Source of the DNA: an uncultured Bacillota bacterium
GTDB lineage: Bacteria; Bacillota; Clostridia; Christensenellales; UBA1242
DNA: 10,609 nucleotides
Direction of reading: 5' to 3'
Assembly: GCA_949282835.1 (NCBI GenBank)
Contig: CASDQU010000083.1
Coordinates: 1 to 10,609 of the forward strand
Shown: in pieces, positions 6,132-10,609 of the stretch
Layout of the letters: each line of letters starts with the position of its first letter
Position numbering within the stretch: the first letter of the stretch is position 1
Translations under genes and position numbers: made by a program
Notes under the pieces: generated by a model
What the model saw: the letters and a program-made list of their open reading frames with translations, nothing else
Told to the model about the DNA's origin: nothing
Database searches by the model: none

Positions 6132-7552
6132 GTCCTCTCCTTTTGTTTGGGGCTAAAAGATTTAGGCCGCTTGTTCATCTTGTGAATTGACTTTACAAGC
6201 AAGGCGTCCTTAAGGTCGGAAGATATCTTTGGCGAATATGGAGCAAGATATGGAGTTCCAAAACTATCTATAGTATTCAAATAATTTACTATGTATATTG
6301 CTCCAGTTGTCAGCCCAATTATTCCAAGTGAGCCACCTAAAAACAAAAATAACAGTTGCAATACAGTAATCTGCGCCGCCTGCTCTGGAATGGTATAGAG
6401 TGCAATTTTCGATAGCGCAACAATAATAACTCCTGGAGGAGAAATAAGTCCTGCTTTTACTCCTGTGTCGCCCAATATCAATGCTCCTACTACAGAGGTG
6501 GCAAGCCCTAAATAGCTAGGAAGACGAAGACTTACCTCATAAAGAATTTGAAAGAGTAAAAAAATAAACAAAATCTCTAAAAAAGGGGTAAACGGCAAGC
6601 CTTGTGTGGTATCTGCTATTGTTACAAGAAAATTTAACGGTAAAATATTATAATGATAAATTTGTAAAGATAGATAAAATCCAGGAGCAATAATTGCCAG
6701 CAAAAGTCCTAGCAGCCTTATTATTCTCACCATACTTGAATAATGATGATTTGTGTAATAATCATTGCTATTTTGTAAATCTTCAATAAAAATAAATGGC
6801 ACGGTAAGAACTATTGGAGAGTTATCAACAATAAGGGCAACTTTCCCTTCTAGCATTTTAGCCGCTACAACATCTGGCTTTTCTTGATTGCCAATTTGTT
6901 TAAATAACGAATTAGGTCTATCTTCTAAAAAAGAGAGAATCATATATGAATCTACAATGCCGTCAACTTTAATTTTATTTAATTTTTTCTTAACCTCTTT
7001 TATCACCCTTTCATTAGCTATACTTTTTATATAAGATATACAAACTTTAGTTTGCGTTTCACTTCCAATGCACACAACTTCAAAAACTAGTTCACTACTT
7101 TTAATGCGCCTTCGAAGCAGAGTAATATTTGTCTGAAGGTCTTCTACAAACCCCTCTCTAGGCCCTTGAATTACCGGCGATGTTGGAGGCTCAGACGGTA
7201 TACGCGATGGAAATTTAAATAAATCTATTGACAATATTATATTAGAAAAATTACCAATTAAAATTACTTTGCCTTCTAAAACCTCTTTAATCATCTCCTT
7301 TTTCTTTATCTGTTTGACATCTGCACATTTGATAATATTAGTTTCAATAACATCCATATCAAAAGGCTGGTCGTATGTTTGAAGAGGATAATATATAGCA
7401 CTTGAAAGCAGGTTTTGGTCGATAATGCTTTTTAAAAATATCATGCCAATTTCCTGCCTGTTTTTCTTATAAATTCTATAAGAAAAATCAACGCAATTAT
7501 TAAGCGATTGTTTTGCCCTTTCAATTTCTTTTTTTACAATAAAATAAGACAT
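6128..7552 (-). CDS. gerA: GerA-family spore germination protein (receptor A subunit)
   Basis: 474 residues, the length typical of the GerA family. These proteins form the main membrane subunit of nutrient germinant receptors in the spore inner membrane. The cytoplasmic N-terminal region (1 to about 270) holds the family hallmark IQGPREGFVEDLQTN (128-142) followed by LLRRRIK (145-151), and a later DNSPIVLTVP segment (243-252). The membrane region follows, with segments near 276-297, 323-340, 345-362, 370-388 and 395-425. It ends with the conserved GTPYLAPYSP (432-441) and a basic C-terminal tail. The ATG has AGAGG (7563-7559) 6 bases upstream. It is the first gene of the operon and overlaps gerB by 4 bp. 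A candidate sigma-G promoter precedes it, which would place expression in the forespore, as known for gerA operons in Bacillus. Confidence 0.95.
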   Translation of the reverse strand: MSYFIVKKEIERAKQSLNNCVDFSYRIYKKNRQEIGMIFLKSIIDQNLLSSAIYYPLQTYDQPFDMDVIETNIIKCADVKQIKKKEMIKEVLEGKVILIGNFSNIILSIDLFKFPSRIPSEPPTSPVIQGPREGFVEDLQTNITLLRRRIKSSELVFEVVCIGSETQTKVCISYIKSIANERVIKEVKKKLNKIKVDGIVDSYMILSFLEDRPNSLFKQIGNQEKPDVVAAKMLEGKVALIVDNSPIVLTVPFIFIEDLQNSNDYYTNHHYSSMVRIIRLLGLLLAIIAPGFYLSLQIYHYNILPLNFLVTIADTTQGLPFTPFLEILFIFLLFQILYEVSLRLPSYLGLATSVVGALILGDTGVKAGLISPPGVIIVALSKIALYTIPEQAAQITVLQLLFLFLGGSLGIIGLTTGAIYIVNYLNTIDSFGTPYLAPYSPKISSDLKDALLVKSIHKMNKRPKSFSPKQKERT

Positions 7553-7570
7553 ACCTTTCCTCTTTTTAGA

Positions 7571-7600
7571 TAGTATGCCTTAGCTTTTTAAATTTTATGT
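7571..7600 (-). promoter_or_regulatory. Candidate sigma-G promoter of the gerA-gerB-gerC operon
   Basis: On the minus strand, ACATA (7600-7596), an 18-bp spacer and CATACTA (7577-7571). The sigma-G consensus is about GHATR, 17-18 bp, CATNNTA; this matches 4 of 5 bases in the -35 and the -10 fully. Transcription would begin at about 7564, just ahead of the ribosome binding site. A sigma-A reading (TACTAT) lacks a -35. In an A+T-rich gap, chance matches are possible. Confidence 0.45.
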
Positions 7601-7616
7601 AATTTTAATTTATATA

Positions 7617-8522
7617 TTAAGATAATTGTGCAAATACAATTTCACCATTATATAAATTATACTTATCAATAGTTATCGGACTTGCGCCTACACTCAAAAT
7701 ATCTATAAATAGTTTTAAATCTATTTCATAAACATAAAAATTTTCTTCTTGTGAAATGGTGAAATTTTTATATTTATAAACTGTACCATTTACCGACACA
7801 TTAATTAGCTCTAATTCATCTTCTCCTAAACAAATAAGTTTTTTAGAGGCAAAATCATACCTAACTTCCACAAAAGGCTGAAATTCTCTATAATATTCAT
7901 AACAAATTGGCTCTGCGTCTGGACTTGCTATATAATAATCATTATAACTAAAAGCAGAAAGTGTGATTTGATAATTATCTCCCGGCAAATTAGCAAAATC
8001 AAATGTAGTATCTTCTTTATCTAAATTAAATGAAAAATTATATTGCTCTCCATCTAAATAAATAATATAATAATCTGCCTCTGAATTTTTTTGCCATGTT
8101 ACCACACCTTCTTCAACTGTAATGCTAGGCTTATCAAGATATTTTACCACTCTCCAGGTTATTGGCTTACTAAGTTCGCTATCCCCGCCTTGATTTGAAG
8201 AACTTAGATACATACACCTTATTTGATAAGTTTGACCAAGAACAGCTCCATTTTCAATCAACTGGTCTACAGTGAGAGTGTTGCTTTTTGAATTTATAAC
8301 AATCTCTTTATCATCTGACTTTAATATAAAACGATATTCATCATAATTGTCATTCATGCTAGTGGTTATATAGATATTGTTTCCATCATCTAAAATGGTG
8401 ACCTGTGATGGCGATGAAATATTATAATTCAAAATAAAAGCATAAACTAAGCCACCTAAAGCCAGCACACCTATTACCACACTTAAAATAATAATTACTA
8501 ACTTTTTTTTCTTTTCAATCAT
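7617..8522 (-). CDS. Unknown membrane-anchored protein with fibronectin-type-III-like domains
   Basis: 301 residues. A short basic N-terminus (MIEKKKKK-like) and one hydrophobic segment (about 9-32) anchor it; there is no lipobox and no sorting signal. The extracytoplasmic part looks like consecutive immunoglobulin-like beta sandwiches. The clearest is residues about 130-212, where the pattern of VTW near 141-143, then ADYYIIYLDG (149-158) and the NYQITLSAFS strand (183-192), is typical of fibronectin-III repeats. Residues about 37-127 look like a more divergent copy, and about 215-275 may be a third. Such domains usually mediate binding rather than catalysis, and no enzyme motif is visible. 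The start is placed at the first ATG, which has no Shine-Dalgarno sequence but sits 10 bases after a good -10 box. The gene lies 64 bp upstream of gerA on the same strand, so read-through into the operon is possible. A sporulation role is only a guess. Confidence 0.72.
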   Translation of the reverse strand: MIEKKKKLVIIILSVVIGVLALGGLVYAFILNYNISSPSQVTILDDGNNIYITTSMNDNYDEYRFILKSDDKEIVINSKSNTLTVDQLIENGAVLGQTYQIRCMYLSSSNQGGDSELSKPITWRVVKYLDKPSITVEEGVVTWQKNSEADYYIIYLDGEQYNFSFNLDKEDTTFDFANLPGDNYQITLSAFSYNDYYIASPDAEPICYEYYREFQPFVEVRYDFASKKLICLGEDELELINVSVNGTVYKYKNFTISQEENFYVYEIDLKLFIDILSVGASPITIDKYNLYNGEIVFAQLS

Positions 8523-8532
8523 ACTTAGTTAT

Positions 8533-8561
8533 AGTATAACCCATGGCGCATATTTTTTCAA
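8533..8561 (-). promoter_or_regulatory. Sigma-A-type promoter of the fibronectin-III-like gene
   Basis: On the minus strand, -35 TTGAAA (8561-8556), 17-bp spacer, -10 TATACT (8538-8533). Only 10 bases separate the -10 box from the ATG at 8522, so the leader would be about 4 bases. The bases before the ATG (ATAACTAAGT) contain no ribosome binding site. It is divergent from the promoter at 8592-8620; the two -35 boxes are 30 bp apart. Confidence 0.6.
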
Positions 8562-8591
8562 AACATTTTTAAAATAAAAAGTAAAACAATA

Positions 8592-8620
8592 TTGACAAAT
8601 TAACTTTTATGGTATATAAT
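8592..8620 (+). promoter_or_regulatory. Perfect-consensus sigma-A promoter of the acidic-tail membrane protein gene
   Basis: TTGACA (8592-8597), exactly 17 bp, TATAAT (8615-8620): 12 of 12 consensus bases at optimal spacing. The expected start is at about 8627, giving a leader of about 17 bases that contains the ribosome binding site. Such promoters are usually strong unless repressed. I see no clear operator palindrome over it. Confidence 0.85.
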
Positions 8621-8634
8621 ATTTTTAGTTTTAT

Positions 8635-8641
8635 GGAGGGG
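8635..8641 (+). promoter_or_regulatory. Ribosome binding site selecting the first ATG of the acidic-tail gene
   Basis: GGAGGGG ends 2 bases before ATG at 8644; the core GGAGG (8635-8639) is 4 bases away. A second in-frame ATG (codon 5, 8656) is 16 bases from the core, too far for this site, so the first ATG is preferred. Confidence 0.7.
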
Positions 8642-8643
8642 TT

Positions 8644-9438
8644 ATGTTAGAATATATGACAAATTCACAAATTGCAGCTTTAATCGTTGGTATTGTATTT
8701 TCTGTAATTTCAATCGCAACTACATTGCTCGCAATCAAATATGCTAAAAAAATCAATTCTTTTGCTAAAGTCGTTTCTTTGGCTTTAGTTGCACCATTTA
8801 TCGCTTTTGCTGGCTGGCTATTCTTAATTTTCTCATTCCTTGATGGATTTAGAAAGGATGAACTATTAAATCTTATTATTTCTATAATTCTTGCTTTAAT
8901 CTTGGTTGGCATGATTATCATCGTTGCAAAAGCACTTTATACAAAACATAAAGATGAATATGAAGATGAAACCGATGCTGAAGTTGAAGAAAATGAAGAT
9001 AATATTATAGAAGCACAAGAAGAAAATGAACAAACTCCACTATTAGTTGAAAATACTCAGCAAGAAGAATTAGAAAATAAAGCTGAAGAAGAAAAGGAAG
9101 AAGAGCTTGAAAGTGAAGAAACAAGCGAAGAAAATGTATCTGCTGCTTCTTTAGAAAATGAAGAAGAAAAGGAAGAAGAGCAAACTGGCGAAGAAGAACA
9201 ACAAGAAAGTGAAGAAACAAGCGAAGAAGTTAATAATGAAGAAACTCAAGAAGAAGTAAATGAAAATGAAGAAGCTTCTGAGAGTGAAGAAAAAGAAGAA
9301 GCAGAAGAAGTAGAAGAAAATAAAGAAGAAACAGAGGAAAATAAAGATATTGACAAAGAATTTGACGAATTCCTTGAAACATTAAGAAAAAAGGTTGAAG
9401 AAAATCAAAACAAACCAACAGATGATAATAATCAATAA
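8644..9438 (+). CDS. Unknown three-helix membrane protein with a long glutamate-rich cytoplasmic tail
   Basis: 264 residues; I do not recognise the family. Three hydrophobic segments (about 10-31, 42-64 and 75-97) are followed by an extremely acidic region of about 165 residues in which Glu makes up 66 of 164 positions, with few hydrophobic residues. The tail is probably disordered or a single charged helix. It ends in a more ordinary amphipathic segment (about 236-253, with EFDEFLETLRKK) that could be a short binding helix. KYAKK after helix 1 and KALYTKHK after helix 3 suggest those ends, and so the tail, face the cytoplasm. The tail has grown by internal repetition, including a 24-bp exact repeat. 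It is a single-gene unit with a perfect-consensus promoter and its own terminator, so high expression is likely. Function could be scaffolding, cation or basic-protein binding, or recruitment; none is shown by the sequence. Confidence 0.75.
   Translation: MLEYMTNSQIAALIVGIVFSVISIATTLLAIKYAKKINSFAKVVSLALVAPFIAFAGWLFLIFSFLDGFRKDELLNLIISIILALILVGMIIIVAKALYTKHKDEYEDETDAEVEENEDNIIEAQEENEQTPLLVENTQQEELENKAEEEKEEELESEETSEENVSAASLENEEEKEEEQTGEEEQQESEETSEEVNNEETQEEVNENEEASESEEKEEAEEVEENKEETEENKDIDKEFDEFLETLRKKVEENQNKPTDDNNQ
9109..9228 (+). repeat. Exact 24-bp direct repeat within the acidic tail
   Basis: The same 24 bases, encoding ESEETSEE, occur at 9109-9132 and 9205-9228, 96 bp apart and in frame. 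A separate 21-bp block encoding EEEKEEE occurs at 9085-9105 and 9160-9180. The different spacings suggest slippage or repeated local duplication of GAA-rich sequence, not one simple tandem duplication. Tail length may vary among related strains. Confidence 0.8.
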
Positions 9439-9444
9439 TTAAAT

Positions 9445-9475
9445 AAAATCCATCTTGGAAAAGATGGATTTTTTA
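9445..9475. terminator. Bidirectional intrinsic terminator between the acidic-tail gene and leuS
   Basis: AAAATCCATCTT (9445-9456), loop GGAA and AAGATGGATTTT (9461-9472) form a perfect 12-bp stem. The plus strand continues with a T-run and TATTTAT; the minus strand continues with TTTTATTTAATT. It begins 6 bases after the acidic-tail stop codon and about 48 bases past the leuS stop, so it can serve both convergent genes. Confidence 0.85.
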
Positions 9476-9520
9476 TTTATATTTTCTAGTTAAATTAACA
9501 AAGATAAATTGATTACATTT

Positions 9521-10609
9521 TTACTTCACTATAAAATTTACAATTCTATTAGGCACATAGATAGCTTTTACTATCTCTTTATTTGAAAGCAACTGTGCCA
9601 CCTTTTCATCTTTCTTCAAGCTATCTATTATCTGTTCTTGGCTTAAAGATGTGTCAATATTTGTTCTAGCTACAATCTTGCTATTAATTTGAACTGCAAT
9701 TTCTGCCATACTTACTTTCAAATCTTCTTCGCTAAATGTAGGCCACTTTTCGTCAATGCGTCCAAAATAGCCCTTTTGAGACCAAAGTTCTTCACTTATA
9801 TGAGGAGCAAAAGGATTTAAAAGTTTTAATAAAACGATATAATCTTTATCTGTAACAACACTAGCCTTCTCAAGAGCGCTTGTCAATACCATCAGTTGAG
9901 AGATAGCTGTATTAAATTTTAGTCCTTCTATATCTTCATCGATAGTTTTGATGCTTTGAGCTAAAATATTTCTATTTTCTTCTTTCTCACTCTTGGTAAC
10001 TTTATCAGCAAGAGCGACAATTCTCTTTAATAGTTTTTCGCATGGCTTCATAGTATCTTCACGCCATGGTTTAGCTTCTACATAATCACCCATGAACATT
10101 TGACCAAGTCTAGCAACATCAGCCCCATATTTTTCCACATATATCATAGGGTCAACAGTATTTCCAGCACTTTTACTCATTTTGCTGCCATCGGCTGCTA
10201 AAATAATACCCTGTTGTACTCGGCGGTCAAATGGCTCGCTATAAGGAACAAGACCATTATCATAGAGAAATCTATGCCAAAATCTTGCATAGAGAAGATG
10301 TCTTGTAACATGCTCGCCGCCACCATTGTAAATATCAACTTTGCCCCAATATTTTAATTTTTCAAAATCGGCAAAAGCCTTGTCATTATGTGGGTCGATA
10401 TATCTAAGCCAATACCAGCTTGAACCTGCCCAGTTAGGCATAACATCGGTCTCTCGCTTTGCTTTGCCACCACAATGAGGACAAGTGGTATTTACCCAGC
10501 TGTCAATTCTAGAAAGAGGACTTTCTCCATCATCTGTAGGATGATATTTTTCCACTTTAGGAAGTGTTACCGGCAATTCTTCTTCTGGAACAGCCACCCA
10601 GCCACATTT
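9521..10609 (-). CDS. leuS: Leucyl-tRNA synthetase, C-terminal part (5' end beyond the window)
   Basis: Charges tRNA-Leu with leucine in the cytoplasm. The frame is open to the window edge, where it reads KCGWVAVPEEELPVTLP, a conserved LeuS stretch before the catalytic core resumes; the GTG at 10597 is therefore internal, not a start. Visible in order: the zinc-ribbon CPHCGG, the NWAGSSWYWLRYIDP segment, the HLLYARFWHRFL helix of the Rossmann core, the KMSKS loop (DGSKMSKSAGN), the anticodon-binding helical domain (from about YGADVARL onward) and the small C-terminal domain ending IYVPNRIVNFIVK. The 362 visible residues are a little under half of a typical 800-plus-residue enzyme; the HIGH motif and most of the editing domain lie outside. 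Nothing looks broken. Upstream regulation, such as a T-box, cannot be judged because the 5' end is absent. Confidence 0.96.
   Translation of the reverse strand, partial: KCGWVAVPEEELPVTLPKVEKYHPTDDGESPLSRIDSWVNTTCPHCGGKAKRETDVMPNWAGSSWYWLRYIDPHNDKAFADFEKLKYWGKVDIYNGGGEHVTRHLLYARFWHRFLYDNGLVPYSEPFDRRVQQGIILAADGSKMSKSAGNTVDPMIYVEKYGADVARLGQMFMGDYVEAKPWREDTMKPCEKLLKRIVALADKVTKSEKEENRNILAQSIKTIDEDIEGLKFNTAISQLMVLTSALEKASVVTDKDYIVLLKLLNPFAPHISEELWSQKGYFGRIDEKWPTFSEEDLKVSMAEIAVQINSKIVARTNIDTSLSQEQIIDSLKKDEKVAQLLSNKEIVKAIYVPNRIVNFIVK

Noticed and set aside
8631..8921. Minus-strand 96-codon open frame opposite the start of the acidic-tail gene
   Set aside because: It overlaps a gene with a perfect promoter and ribosome binding site. 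The antisense product has no recognisable features.
9005..9418. Two minus-strand Leu/Phe-rich open frames
   Set aside because: They are the antisense of a GAA-rich coding region, which automatically gives stop-free Phe/Leu frames. Neither has a start signal of its own.

Overview
The window is A+T-rich and comes from an endospore-forming member of the Bacillota, probably an uncultured clostridial lineage. The evidence is a complete gerA-gerB-gerC germinant-receptor operon, strong AGGAGG-type ribosome binding sites, sigma-A-like promoters and short intrinsic terminators. I cannot name the species. Most of the window is core or sporulation-related. The less ordinary parts are one structured intergenic element and three membrane-associated proteins of unknown function.

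Layout from left to right. A small plus-strand gene for a DUF1858 redox-disulfide protein (129-353) has its promoter so close to the ATG that the mRNA looks leaderless. A 364-bp gene-free stretch follows (354-717). It holds a 253-bp element (392-644) bounded by 15-bp inverted repeats and packed with hairpins, one of them a bidirectional terminator, and then a second terminator (645-669). Next, on the minus strand, come ftsH (1410-3692, own promoter, GTG start) and a translationally coupled gene for an unknown membrane-anchored protein (718-1410).

Upstream on the same strand is the germination operon: gerA (6128-7552), gerB (5046-6131) and gerC (3806-5062), each overlapping the next. A candidate forespore sigma-G promoter lies just ahead of gerA. 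Beyond it, still on the minus strand, is an unknown membrane-anchored protein with fibronectin-III-like domains (7617-8522), whose promoter again sits almost on its start codon. A divergent intergenic region then leads to a plus-strand gene for a three-helix membrane protein with a very glutamate-rich tail (8644-9438), driven by a perfect consensus promoter. A bidirectional terminator separates it from the 3' part of leuS, which enters from the right edge on the minus strand.

How the genes work together: GerA, GerB and GerC are expected to form one nutrient receptor in the spore inner membrane. FtsH is the membrane quality-control protease, and the coupled unknown protein may be a partner or substrate of it (inference only). 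LeuS is translation housekeeping. The best candidates for something undescribed are the hairpin-rich inverted-repeat element, the two leaderless-type transcripts, the acidic-tail membrane protein, and the FtsH C-terminal extension with its coupled partner.
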